DNA of 63,271 bases from CAZODA01 sp964578485 (lineage in GTDB: Bacteria; Bacteroidota; Bacteroidia; Bacteroidales; Marinilabiliaceae), in assembly GCA_964578485.1 (NCBI GenBank), contig CAZODA010000014.1, positions 1 to 63,271 on the forward strand. Direction: 5' to 3'. The position numbers and the translations under genes are program-made. This document shows, piece by piece, positions 53,402 through 62,948 of the stretch (the stretch's first letter is position 1; the number at the start of each line of letters is the position of its first letter). Under the pieces are notes generated by a model, which made no database searches, was not told the origin of the DNA, and worked only from the letters and a program-made list of their open reading frames with translations.

Positions 53402-56043
53402 ATTAATATTTCTTTATTGTCTGTACTGTCAAATTTTTTTATTTTTCCCTTTAAAGTAACAATTGTTATTGGTTTATCAGTAGTTAGATAATATTTGCCA
53501 TTTTTATATTCAAGTATAGTATTAGCCCTGCAAGTAGCTTCTATTTTTATTTTATTATTTGATATTAATAAGCCCTTACCCATAAACAGAGTAAAATCGT
53601 CTCCTTGTTCGCTAATTACGGCATAAGTAGCATCTGTTTTCATATCTTTATAAGAAACTATTTCATCTTCTATTATGGAGAATAGGTAATCGACTCTTCC
53701 AGACTTGTTTTCAACAATGATGCCTACGAAATCAGATGATATTTTTGATTTATTATCCGGAGAAAAGTATTGAATTGACCCAATGGAACTTCCTTCAGCT
53801 TCTGTTGTGGGTTCAAAAATTGATACAAATGGTTTATTCCAAGCTTCTCCGTGCTGTCTTGCTGCTATTGTTAAGTAAGGAGAATTGTTAACTTCATAAG
53901 GAAAATCATTGTTGTTTCTAAAGGCTTTGCATGGTGGTGCTTTTATAGAGAAAATCTCGCGTCCTTCATATCCTTTCATCCATAAGTTCATATAGATGTG
54001 ATTTCCGTCAGGATAACTCATCTTCCATATAGCTTTATAATCTTCATTTGTTTTGATAGATTTTTTATCCCACATATAGTCAAGTGCAAACAGATGTCCA
54101 CCGGCAAAACCCATTTCATCACTTTCCGTAAGTTCAAGATTTTTACCATTTATATTTTGTATGAATAGTTCTTGTCCTAAGTTATGGTAAAAGTAGTCAT
54201 GGAACTTTTCACCTCCTTGTTGCTTTTTGGAACGGAATATGTCAACATAATATCCGGTAGTTTCACCTGTACTTATAATACTCGTAAGTCTATTTTGGTC
54301 GCTTCTGCTTTCAGGCTCTAAAAAATAGACATCAGAGTAGGTTATATCTTTAAAATATCCATCTTTTTTTCCCGGCTCGGGATAACAACTCAGCAAATCA
54401 AAAGGATGGTTACTAAGCATTTCCGGATATTTTGAGATACCGTCAACCATAACAGTGTTGTGAGCGGGAAATTGTGAGTAATATTCAAGGTAGGGTTTTT
54501 CAAAATAAGAAGAACCAATTCCTGACTCAGCACCCAGTATATAACCTTTACCATATAATTCAATTGCAACACCATTTGCATGTGCATGATTTCCATAAGA
54601 TCCATATTTCGAAATCATTAAACCATTCTGTTTATCGTCATATTTGTTGCGTTGAACAAACCAGCTAACATTAGGTGCATAAAATGTTTGAGTAATGAAA
54701 TTTTCCTTTTTCAATCTATTATTCTGACTTTTGTCAGAATTGTTTTTAGCAAATAGATCATATAAATCTTGATAAAATTCAGATTTAACTTGATTTCCAC
54801 TATTTCTCCATAATTGTGCAACATCTTTAAATATCGTACTATTTATATTTCCATAATATGTGTCTCCAAAAGCCGTAATTTGCTGATTTGGAAAAAGGTA
54901 TTGAGGAATTGCTTGTGTTGCGGCTTCTAAAACAGGAAAATATTCTAATAAATTCTGATTAAAAATGTTGTTGTATTCAGTAAAAAAACTAATCAAATCT
55001 CTGCTTACGTTTTGCGCATATCCGGGACATTCATTCCAAATGCCCGTCTCAAAATCATATCCGTAATTGATAAATTTATCTAATGACCAGTGCCTTGCTG
55101 TGGTTCTGTTTAAAATGTAGCCTATATAATATTCACGACCTTTGTTGTCGGTGTATGCACTATTATCTTCAAGAATCATTGCTACATTAAGTGCAAATCT
55201 TGATTTATGTAAATTCCAGTTGTTATGAGGAACACCATTTTTTAAAGAGATATCTATCCATTTTTTTAATGCTGTTGTATAATTTTCAATTTTTTCAGGA
55301 TAGTTTTCTTCTAAATAAGAGTGTAAAAAATCGTATGTAAATGCCAATTCAATTAAAATTCGTTCTTGAATAACCTCAAATGTTGAAAGTCCGACCAATG
55401 TTTGTGCATGCCCATTTCCTAAGTCAATAGGTTCATCTCTATAATATGCACCCATCAAATATGTGTCTAAAACACCAAAAGCAAGTTTTGCATATTTTTC
55501 TTCATTTGTAAGCCAATATAAGACTGCCGCATTTTTGGCAATTCGCATTATTTCTTCATTTACACTTTCTATATGGCTGCTATTTACACTTTTTTGTTCA
55601 GCCCATTCTAATGGATTACCCTCTTTAGCATTATTATGGAAAAACACTCCTTTTGTATCGTCCATATATGGAATTATATCTTCAATTTTGGGGCGTTTTA
55701 TATTTGAGCTAACTCCACGAGTACTGCCAAATCTAACTGTCGGGACAGGAGCTTCACCATCTGCATGAGAATAAACACCACCATCTATATAAATGTTAGA
55801 GGCTTTGCTTTTCCAATACATCATTAACCTTGAAGATAACCAATCAGGTTCTTTCTCAGTTTTTTCTACATAAAACTCCAAATGACGAATTAAATCGTTT
55901 TTTAACTTTTCATGGTCATTATATTTATTTTTAAACCTAGGATGCTCAACGGGTAACTGCTTCGGCAATGGTATCTCATTTTGTGAATAGATATTAACAG
56001 TTATTATTAACAGTAATATTTTGATAAAAAACAGTTTTTTCAT
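53398..56043 (-). CDS. Heparinase II/III-fold polysaccharide lyase-like protein
   Basis: 881 residues with a signal peptide (about 1-20, ending NIYSQ). An N-terminal alpha/alpha-toroid (about 30-430) is followed by a beta-sandwich domain (about 450-860). The NHAHANGVAIELYGKGYILG segment (about 484-500) and the later PAHNTVMVDG are typical of the heparinase II/III family, whose His/Tyr residues remove the C5 proton of a uronate. The toroid has HNNWNLHKSRFALNVA, a second active-site stretch. It probably cleaves an acidic polysaccharide and generates unsaturated ends for the GH88 enzyme. The PL family number cannot be set from sequence alone. Confidence 0.82.
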   Translation of the reverse strand: MKKLFFIKILLLIITVNIYSQNEIPLPKQLPVEHPRFKNKYNDHEKLKNDLIRHLEFYVEKTEKEPDWLSSRLMMYWKSKASNIYIDGGVYSHADGEAPVPTVRFGSTRGVSSNIKRPKIEDIIPYMDDTKGVFFHNNAKEGNPLEWAEQKSVNSSHIESVNEEIMRIAKNAAVLYWLTNEEKYAKLAFGVLDTYLMGAYYRDEPIDLGNGHAQTLVGLSTFEVIQERILIELAFTYDFLHSYLEENYPEKIENYTTALKKWIDISLKNGVPHNNWNLHKSRFALNVAMILEDNSAYTDNKGREYYIGYILNRTTARHWSLDKFINYGYDFETGIWNECPGYAQNVSRDLISFFTEYNNIFNQNLLEYFPVLEAATQAIPQYLFPNQQITAFGDTYYGNINSTIFKDVAQLWRNSGNQVKSEFYQDLYDLFAKNNSDKSQNNRLKKENFITQTFYAPNVSWFVQRNKYDDKQNGLMISKYGSYGNHAHANGVAIELYGKGYILGAESGIGSSYFEKPYLEYYSQFPAHNTVMVDGISKYPEMLSNHPFDLLSCYPEPGKKDGYFKDITYSDVYFLEPESRSDQNRLTSIISTGETTGYYVDIFRSKKQQGGEKFHDYFYHNLGQELFIQNINGKNLELTESDEMGFAGGHLFALDYMWDKKSIKTNEDYKAIWKMSYPDGNHIYMNLWMKGYEGREIFSIKAPPCKAFRNNNDFPYEVNNSPYLTIAARQHGEAWNKPFVSIFEPTTEAEGSSIGSIQYFSPDNKSKISSDFVGIIVENKSGRVDYLFSIIEDEIVSYKDMKTDATYAVISEQGDDFTLFMGKGLLISNNKIKIEATCRANTILEYKNGKYYLTTDKPITIVTLKGKIKKFDSTDNKEILI

Positions 56044-56058
56044 CTTTAGAGGATTTGA

Positions 56059-57492
56059 TTATTTTATAAATGAGACATTTTCCACATGTTCGCCAATATA
56101 AATCCTTCCCATATCACCTGTTTTATACCATGCCGGTTTTCCGGGCATTTCGTCATATATCAATTTACCATTGATTTTAAGATTTTCAAAAGTAATGTTT
56201 TTCACTTTCCGCTCACTGTTATATCCCGAAATTATTGATATTTCCGCATTTTCACCATTATATTCTATGTTTTTGAAATATACATTTTCAATTCCCATAC
56301 CGGGAGCTTCACAATATTTATCGTTATAGAAAATGCGGATGTTGAAAAGCTGCCCTTGACGGAAGTCTTCAATCCTGATATCTTCAAAAAGTATATTACG
56401 AATGATGTTATTATCACCGGCATTTATAGCAAGGCAGCCTTGATAATCTAATTGCGGTTCTTTATGGTCTAAAATATCAATATTTCTATATGTTACATTT
56501 TCAATTATATCGAAATTATTTGCATTACCATGAATGCCTATAAAAATTGGATGTGCAACATCAGCCCATAGAGTTGAGTTTTCCATTAAAATATTTTTAC
56601 ATCCCCCATCAAAACCCTTTCTTGTTGCATAAACAGTTGTGCAGTCGTCAGAGTTTCTACAAAAAACTCTATCATATGTAACATTATTACTGGCAAAAAC
56701 ATTTAATCCGTCTCCCCAGCCGTAGTAGCTGACACTCTTCACATTAGTGATATACACATTATCGGAGCCACCTGTTGCACATTGAGTTGTGAAAATTCCA
56801 TCAACAACAATATTTTTTGAGTTGGCAATATGAACTCCCATTTTCACTGTATGCTCAACCATACCACTTCCTATAATTTTAACGTTTTCGGCATTACTAA
56901 TAGATAATTGTCCTCTAAGAATAGCCCCTCCATCAACATAGACAATCTTATTTGATGGAATTTCAAATTTTTGATCTTTAAACTCATGAATACCGGGCCC
57001 AAAATATATAATATCAGGGTCGTCTTTATCCGGAATTTCTTTTCTTATAGGATTAGCAAAAAGATGTAAGTTGTGAAAAATATCATCATTGACCTCTACA
57101 GACAAATTTCGTGGTTGGTCTAACTTGAAAATTAATGTTTTACCTTTTATTTTTGACTCAATTTTATATGACAGAGGTCTTATTCTTGCTGTTTTAATTG
57201 TTCCTTTGTTGTATGTGACAGAAACTTCAACTTCACCCTCAAAATCAAAAAAAGCCATTGAAGCTTCTTCTACATGGTGTCTTGTATCCCGTACTTCATC
57301 AACTTTTATTAAATGATTTGGGATTGTTTGCCATTGCTTTCCTGACTCTCGAACTTTTACTGTAAAATCACTATTTAATAGAGCACCATCAGGCGCAGGA
57401 TAAATCGTTAAATTATTATTAGCCGCAACAGCTGAAAAAACAAAAAATAGAGATATGCTTACTAAGCATTTACTTTTGCTGAGAGTCTTCAT
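56059..57492 (-). CDS. Secreted right-handed beta-helix glycosidase-like protein
   Basis: 477 residues with a signal peptide (about 1-24). A beta-sandwich-like N-terminal domain (about 25-150) precedes a parallel beta-helix (about 155-477) with the repeated NIxxxN/NVxYxNI pattern. The NSDDCTTVYATRKG motif gives adjacent acidic residues, as at the active site of GH28/GH49-type beta-helix enzymes. This two-domain plan resembles GH49-like and related families. It probably cleaves a backbone or side-chain linkage of the polysaccharide attacked by the cluster. Fifteen bp upstream of the lyase gene, same operon. Confidence 0.75.
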   Translation of the reverse strand: MKTLSKSKCLVSISLFFVFSAVAANNNLTIYPAPDGALLNSDFTVKVRESGKQWQTIPNHLIKVDEVRDTRHHVEEASMAFFDFEGEVEVSVTYNKGTIKTARIRPLSYKIESKIKGKTLIFKLDQPRNLSVEVNDDIFHNLHLFANPIRKEIPDKDDPDIIYFGPGIHEFKDQKFEIPSNKIVYVDGGAILRGQLSISNAENVKIIGSGMVEHTVKMGVHIANSKNIVVDGIFTTQCATGGSDNVYITNVKSVSYYGWGDGLNVFASNNVTYDRVFCRNSDDCTTVYATRKGFDGGCKNILMENSTLWADVAHPIFIGIHGNANNFDIIENVTYRNIDILDHKEPQLDYQGCLAINAGDNNIIRNILFEDIRIEDFRQGQLFNIRIFYNDKYCEAPGMGIENVYFKNIEYNGENAEISIISGYNSERKVKNITFENLKINGKLIYDEMPGKPAWYKTGDMGRIYIGEHVENVSFIK

Positions 57493-57615
57493 TTTAAATT
57501 ATTTAATTTAATGTTTTCAGAAAATTCATTTATTTTCATTTCAAGCCCTTATATTAATATTGTCTTTTAATTATTGATAAAGATATTATCAAATTTGATG
57601 GTTCTACACTACAAT

Positions 57616-57649
57616 ATTTGCCATAGCTCCATTATAAAACATTTGCCAT
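57616..57649 (-). promoter_or_regulatory. Direct-repeat site upstream of beta-helix gene
   Basis: ATTTGCCAT occurs at 57616-57624 and again at 57641-57649, a 25-bp period, about 125-155 bp before the beta-helix ATG. Direct repeats of this spacing suit a tandem-binding regulator such as an AraC-type protein. Confidence 0.35.
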
Positions 57650-57711
57650 GCAAATATGTAATTTGAAAAAGCTATGACAAAAATTCAAACAAAATGCAGT
57701 TATTATTTTTG

Positions 57712-60700
57712 TTATAGTTTTAACAACTTTTCTGTTTTTATTATTTCATTAGTCACATTATCAATAAGTTGAATCAAGTAAAAACCTTGTTGTAGATTTG
57801 ATAAACTTATTGTTTCTTCTCTATTGAATATTGTTTTATTAAATACAATTTTACCGGAAAGATTTAAAACCATCAGCTTAAATTTTGTTTCTTGATTATT
57901 TAAGTTTTTTATTTTTAGATAAATATTATCAGAAAATGGATTTGGTGATATTAAAAAGTTATATGCATCTTTATTTATAAAGATATTTGTTGATTTTAGC
58001 GATACCACTTCAGATGGGCTTCCTTTATAACCATTGTTTTCAGGAATAATATAATAGTAATAATTTATATTATTCATATCAAAAGATGTGTTCCTATCGA
58101 TAAAAGACGAGGTTCTCCTATTACTTATTTCTTTAAAATCCGAATCTGATTTTTCGGATCTCATAATTAAATAAGATGTAGCATTTTCAACTTTATCCCA
58201 CTCTAAACTGATATAATCATTACTTATTGAAATAACTACATTCTCTGGTGCAAGCGGCTTAACCATATCAATAAGCTCATTAATTTCATCAATGGAAAGT
58301 GTAGTCCTGTAAATTCGCATATCATCTATTATACCCTTGAAGTTTGGGTCGGCACTATATTGTGATTTACCTACATAATTTTGATTTGTTTGTCCAATGT
58401 CTGACGGAGAAAGTGAAATATTATTGTTTACTGCAACGACACCTCCATTAAGATATAAAACAACTTTATTTCCGAATTTTGTAAGAGCTAAATGGTTCCA
58501 TTCATCAATTTTCAGCTTAGTTGTTGTTACAATATCCTGCGTTATATCCCCAACTTTTATACTATATCTTAAAAAACCATCATCTTCTCCGGCACTTGAA
58601 GTTAGAAACATATTATATTCAGTGCCTCTTCCAAAGTCCCAAATCCTACTCCATCCTCGTAGTTCAGTGGGGTTCACCCATATTGCAATTGTATAATCTT
58701 CAATATCGGATAATATATTATCAGGCAATAATATATATGAACTTGGAGTTCCTGTGAGTCTTATTCCGTCACCTAATATTGATTTTATTCTTTGTCCGCT
58801 ATTTAATCTTGCATTCCTTCCACTCCAATGATCAATAATATCCAAGCCCGGTTCATCCATTGGCCAATATGCCAGAGCTTCTACGAACGGTAGAATTTTG
58901 ATTGAGTATATTAGTTCATGTTCTTCTCCATTAATAGAGTATTTTACCGATATTTCTGTATCTTCTTGTGTATTTTCAAGCTCAAGTTGTGATGAAGTGG
59001 CACCATTACTCCATATCCATTCTCCTCCGTCAACACCATTTTTCAGAACAGGTTTTAATGTAATGTTTTGTCCAACAACAATTGGAATTGTTGTTCCATA
59101 TTTCTCCTGTTCATCGTCAACTATGTAAAACGCACTTAGCGTTTCAGGTATAATATTGAATATTATAGTTTCAGAAACTCCTGCTTCTGTTTTTACTTCC
59201 ACTGATATTTCTACATCATCCTTTTCAAGCTCAATAGTTGTATAACGATTTGTTGAACCATCGTCCCATTGATATTTTGCATATCCTAATTTTGACCGTA
59301 CTTCTAATCTAACTTCTGAGTTTTGTTTTACTATAGCTGAAGTTCCATAAGTTATATCTCCCTGAAAATCAATAATAGGTGTTAATAAATCCTTAGCACC
59401 TTCTCCATCAACATGAATGCTAAACAACTGAACTCCTTCTACCCCCTTTGAGTTTGTGTATTTTACTCTGTAAAGCTTACTTTCATTAGCTTCTATTTCA
59501 AGGTTCTTCGTTGTTGTTCCATCATCCCACAACCAATTTCCTGTATCATTTTCTTTATCCGGCAATATTGGTATTAACTCTAAAGTTACTCCTTTATCTA
59601 CATTATTTAATTCACCTTGTTTGTATATTTTTCCTTTATAAAAAATCTCAGTTTTAAGTGAAGAAGGTGCTTGTTCGGGTGCAACTTTTGGTCTTGTACA
59701 AGTAAGCGTTGTAAACCCTAAATGATCATAGCCACCACTTGTTCCTCCACTACTTCCCCAATCAGCTCCAATTGTTGCCCGAATCTGTTGAGAAAATGGC
59801 ATTTCAACACCTTTAATTCCTTCGTAGTGTCCTAATATTCTGTCCCAATATGGCCTAACCTGACCTCGTGAACCAGCATTTGGCTCTGTTTGCTTCCATG
59901 AATTATGAACAGCAGTTCTAACATCATGATACCAGTACTCTGTCCAAGGCAAATCATTAACAAAAACATTATAAGCTGCTACATATTCAATACCTGCTGC
60001 TAATCTATTGTCCATGTGTGCAAATAGATCATCGCCTTGATTCCATCCGGTTTGTGCTATATCTACTGCCAATCCTAATAACATTGAAGTGTGACCTTGA
60101 TCGCGTCCTGACTCTTGGGTTTGTCCCAAATATCCAAAAGGCCCTCTCTCATCCTCATGTATAACGGGTATCATATTCCCTAAAAATTCATTTAAGCCAT
60201 CATTTATTATTGGAGCAGTTTTAGTTTCTTGAAAAGTGCCAATTTTATCATATTTATAGTAAGAAACACCCTCATTATAAATATAAACATCGTCACATAA
60301 AATGCCAATACTCATCACGCATAGCGCATTACATAAACCCCAATTTGCCCAATAGTGACCAGGTCGTCCTTGTGACCAGGTATCATGTCTTCTTTTAAGA
60401 AAATCCATAGATGAGGGATAGAAAACATGAAGCATAAACTCTTGAAATTTTTTAAAATCATCCTCAATCCATCCATCATAATCGCGCATTAGTTCACCTG
60501 CATTGGCAAAAGCATAACCATAAAGTCCACTTGCTAGTGAAAGATTTGTATTACCTCCAACTCCTTTACAAACAGCTGCCCAGGCATTTAAAATTTCAAC
60601 CGCTTTATTGGCATGTGCCACATCACCACTAATTTTCCAACGTAAAGCATTTTGATATGCCGCAGCAGCACCTCTGGCAGCGTTCATATAATTTTCGTCT

Positions 60701-60939
60701 CCGGCAATTCCCCTTTTTATTAATTCAATTGGCCAAGTTCCAACATTTGCTTGTGACCATTCATTATTTTTTAAATTTTCCCAACCTTGAAGTACCTCCA
60801 CATCACCTTCATTAATTTGTGCACGTATCCGAACGAAATCTTCTTCTGTATGTAGGGCTCCGGGATGAATAAAACCTTGCGAAATGATTGAAGAAATAAA
60901 AATTAAATTGATTAATAAATAGAAAAAAAGATGTTTCAT
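57712..60939 (-). CDS. T9SS-secreted alginate-lyase-fold enzyme with LamG-like domain
   Basis: 1075 residues. Signal peptide about 1-21. An alpha/alpha-toroid lyase domain (about 22-425) has GRPGHYWANW (His195, Tyr196) and WYHDVRTAVHNSW, matching the PF05426-type alginate lyase fold used by PL5/PL38-like enzymes on mannuronate or glucuronate polymers. Three short Ig-like modules follow (about 430-680), each with a WxDG/WSNGxxT core. Next come a LamG/concanavalin-like domain (about 686-890), a fibronectin III-like domain (about 890-970) and a T9SS type A sorting domain (about 985-1075, SPNPFSD ... VLNLSGKIV ... GFYLIQL). A large surface-displayed or released polysaccharide lyase. Confidence 0.85.
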   Translation of the reverse strand: MKHLFFYLLINLIFISSIISQGFIHPGALHTEEDFVRIRAQINEGDVEVLQGWENLKNNEWSQANVGTWPIELIKRGIAGDENYMNAARGAAAAYQNALRWKISGDVAHANKAVEILNAWAAVCKGVGGNTNLSLASGLYGYAFANAGELMRDYDGWIEDDFKKFQEFMLHVFYPSSMDFLKRRHDTWSQGRPGHYWANWGLCNALCVMSIGILCDDVYIYNEGVSYYKYDKIGTFQETKTAPIINDGLNEFLGNMIPVIHEDERGPFGYLGQTQESGRDQGHTSMLLGLAVDIAQTGWNQGDDLFAHMDNRLAAGIEYVAAYNVFVNDLPWTEYWYHDVRTAVHNSWKQTEPNAGSRGQVRPYWDRILGHYEGIKGVEMPFSQQIRATIGADWGSSGGTSGGYDHLGFTTLTCTRPKVAPEQAPSSLKTEIFYKGKIYKQGELNNVDKGVTLELIPILPDKENDTGNWLWDDGTTTKNLEIEANESKLYRVKYTNSKGVEGVQLFSIHVDGEGAKDLLTPIIDFQGDITYGTSAIVKQNSEVRLEVRSKLGYAKYQWDDGSTNRYTTIELEKDDVEISVEVKTEAGVSETIIFNIIPETLSAFYIVDDEQEKYGTTIPIVVGQNITLKPVLKNGVDGGEWIWSNGATSSQLELENTQEDTEISVKYSINGEEHELIYSIKILPFVEALAYWPMDEPGLDIIDHWSGRNARLNSGQRIKSILGDGIRLTGTPSSYILLPDNILSDIEDYTIAIWVNPTELRGWSRIWDFGRGTEYNMFLTSSAGEDDGFLRYSIKVGDITQDIVTTTKLKIDEWNHLALTKFGNKVVLYLNGGVVAVNNNISLSPSDIGQTNQNYVGKSQYSADPNFKGIIDDMRIYRTTLSIDEINELIDMVKPLAPENVVISISNDYISLEWDKVENATSYLIMRSEKSDSDFKEISNRRTSSFIDRNTSFDMNNINYYYYIIPENNGYKGSPSEVVSLKSTNIFINKDAYNFLISPNPFSDNIYLKIKNLNNQETKFKLMVLNLSGKIVFNKTIFNREETISLSNLQQGFYLIQLIDNVTNEIIKTEKLLKL

Positions 60940-61025
60940 TTTAAGTAAGCTTTTATTTTTAAAATCCTAAATAAATCTGTTTTTATTACAAATTTTGCGA
61001 ATTTTAATTTAAGATATTATCCCTT

Positions 61026-61056
61026 TTTGTTGCAAAACTTATGGCGGTTTGTTGCA
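61026..61056 (-). promoter_or_regulatory. Direct-repeat site upstream of alginate-lyase-fold gene
   Basis: TTTGTTGCA occurs at 61026-61034 and 61048-61056, a perfect 9-bp direct repeat with a 22-bp period, about 90-117 bp before the ATG. This two-turn spacing is typical of AraC-type DNA-binding domains, such as those in the hybrid two-component regulators that control Bacteroidota polysaccharide loci. Confidence 0.5.
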
Positions 61057-61121
61057 GCCCCTTATAAATCTCATATTTATAAGCTGTTTGAATATGTTTT
61101 TTATATATAGATTTTAATATT

Positions 61122-62657
61122 TTATTCAACTGTTACTATTGAAAGAGAGTGTGGTGGGAGTTGTATAGTTCCATTTTCAACTTTGTATTTTATATGTTGA
61201 GGAATGACTCTATTTTCTGCTCCAATATCGTTATAATCATCTGGACTATTGCCCTTAAGTATTTTAGCATTTAGAGTTTTACTGACTTTTTTATTCATTC
61301 CTTCAAAATCAACACTGAATCCAATAGTGCGCTTGGGATCTTTGTTTACTATTGCATAAATATAACGTTTTCCGCTTTCATCTGAAGTAAGCAAAACATC
61401 AAGAACATCTATAGAATCATTATTATGATATAATTTTTCAATAGTCGTCTCTATGGGAACTATATTCTCTTCTAACATATTTGCATACATATATAGGGTA
61501 TAAAATGTTGTGCGTTTAAGTATTCCTTCAGGATGGACAAATATTGCACCCCTGGTATTTACTACAGGTGAAAAACAAGCAATTTCAACATAGTTGGCAT
61601 TTCGTAGGCAAGAATTTAAAAAACAAGCTGAAAATAGTGCGTCAGCCATAGTATATGTGGATTGAATGTCATTTTTTCTTCTTGCTTCATGTTCAAATCC
61701 TCGTCTAAAATCTCCATGCCAAGGATGATGCCAATTACGTAGGTTCCATTCATCATATGCAATTTTTACTCTATTATCTAATCCAGTTTCTTTTAATATT
61801 TGAATTGTTCGTTGTATATCTTTTTCTGGTAATTCTGTTCTCATCATACAATCAATATATGGTGAAATATTATTTATATGAAAAACTGGATCCCAGTATC
61901 CATGAATGGAGATATAATCTAATTGATTTCCAGCAGCTTTTAGTAAGGGTATTGTCCAATTTCTGTCTGAAGTAGCTGCAGCAAAAAGTTTTATATCTTT
62001 TGTAACACTTCTCATTAGCTTAGCAGATTCTCTTACCAGAGGACCCCATTCTTCAACTGTTCTTGCACCTAGTTCATGACCTCCCCAGTTTTCATTACCA
62101 ATACTCCAATATTTTACATTGTAAGACTCTGGATTTCCATTTTCAACACGCATTCTACCAAATTTTCCTATTGATAAATTACAATATTCCACCCAATCAC
62201 TCATCTCCTCAGGTGTACCAGTTCCAGCATTAGTACATATATATGGTTCGGTTCCAACTTTCCTACACCATTTTATAAATTCATCAGTGCCAAAAGTATT
62301 GGGATCTTCTACTTGCCATGTTTTATCGTAAACAGGAGTGCGGTTTTTCCCTACTCCATCTATCCAATGATATGTTGATACAAAGCATCCACCAGGCCAT
62401 CTAATAATTGGCACTTTTAATTCTTTTAGTGCTTTAATCACATCAGTTCTAAATCCATCTTCGTCAGCAAATTTGGATTTTGGGTCATAAATTCCACCAT
62501 AAATCTGATTATCAAAATGTTCTATAAATTGACCAAAAATCATAGAGTTATACTTTATTATATTCTCCTCCTTAATTATAGAAGCTTTATTGTTTGCATT
62601 ACTGATTAAAACTATTAATGTTAAGGATAATGTTAAAAGGAGTTTTATATTTTTCAT
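61122..62657 (-). CDS. GH51 alpha-L-arabinofuranosidase
   Basis: 511 residues with a signal peptide (about 1-22). TIM barrel plus C-terminal beta-sandwich. Family landmarks: FGQFIEHFDNQIYGGIYD near the N-terminus, RWPGGCFVSTYHW, acid/base Glu189 in SIGNENWGG, nucleophile Glu303 in AYDEWN, and a C-terminal LPPHSLSIVTVE tail. Removes terminal arabinofuranose from arabinan, arabinoxylan or arabinogalactan. First gene of the minus-strand CAZyme run, 182 bp upstream of the lyase gene. Confidence 0.92.
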   Translation of the reverse strand: MKNIKLLLTLSLTLIVLISNANNKASIIKEENIIKYNSMIFGQFIEHFDNQIYGGIYDPKSKFADEDGFRTDVIKALKELKVPIIRWPGGCFVSTYHWIDGVGKNRTPVYDKTWQVEDPNTFGTDEFIKWCRKVGTEPYICTNAGTGTPEEMSDWVEYCNLSIGKFGRMRVENGNPESYNVKYWSIGNENWGGHELGARTVEEWGPLVRESAKLMRSVTKDIKLFAAATSDRNWTIPLLKAAGNQLDYISIHGYWDPVFHINNISPYIDCMMRTELPEKDIQRTIQILKETGLDNRVKIAYDEWNLRNWHHPWHGDFRRGFEHEARRKNDIQSTYTMADALFSACFLNSCLRNANYVEIACFSPVVNTRGAIFVHPEGILKRTTFYTLYMYANMLEENIVPIETTIEKLYHNNDSIDVLDVLLTSDESGKRYIYAIVNKDPKRTIGFSVDFEGMNKKVSKTLNAKILKGNSPDDYNDIGAENRVIPQHIKYKVENGTIQLPPHSLSIVTVE

Positions 62658-62723
62658 CTTTTTATAATTTAAAGAATTAGAAAAATTAAACTAATAAATA
62701 TATGTGAGTATGTCAATTAAAAA

Positions 62724-62770
62724 AATGAAGGAATGAAGGAATGAAGGAATGAAGGAATGAAGGAATGAAA
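62724..62770 (+). repeat. Tandem repeat of GAATGAAG
   Basis: An 8-bp unit is repeated about 5.8 times without interruption, the last copy ending GAATGAAA. It may vary in copy number between strains. Confidence 0.9.
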
Positions 62771-62861
62771 AATGTTGAAGACTATGACACTATCCCTTAA
62801 AGTGTTTAAGTATTAATCGGGAGTATCCCATTTCTCTATAAAATATATGTTATTATAATGT

Positions 62862-62929
62862 CACCCCTTCGGGGTTCTAAATATTTGGAGGTTACATTCT
62901 TACTATAATAATACCACCCCTTCGGGGTT
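62862..62929 (+). repeat. Two copies of a CACCCCTTCGGGGTT hairpin
   Basis: Identical 15-mers at 62862-62876 and 62915-62929 (53-bp period), each preceded by a TATAAT-like AT-rich stretch. The core ACCCC-TTC-GGGGT folds into a short hairpin. Interspersed elements of this kind occur in Bacteroidota intergenic DNA. Confidence 0.7.
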
Positions 62930-62948
62930 ATTTCTGTTTGGTAGCCGG

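Larger units (their letters stand above)
62658..62948. other. Repeat-rich intergenic region
   Basis: No open frame with a credible start. It contains the 8-bp tandem repeat (62724-62770) and two CACCCCTTCGGGGTT hairpins (62862, 62915) described separately. Confidence 0.6.

Noticed and set aside
54390..54605. Small alternative-frame open readings inside the lyase, GH51 and other large genes
   Set aside because: They lie fully inside well-supported genes, have no family features and follow the codon pattern of the true frame.
62724..62929. Possible CRISPR array
   Set aside because: The repeats are 8-bp tandem units or a two-copy hairpin; there is no repeat-spacer structure and no cas gene.
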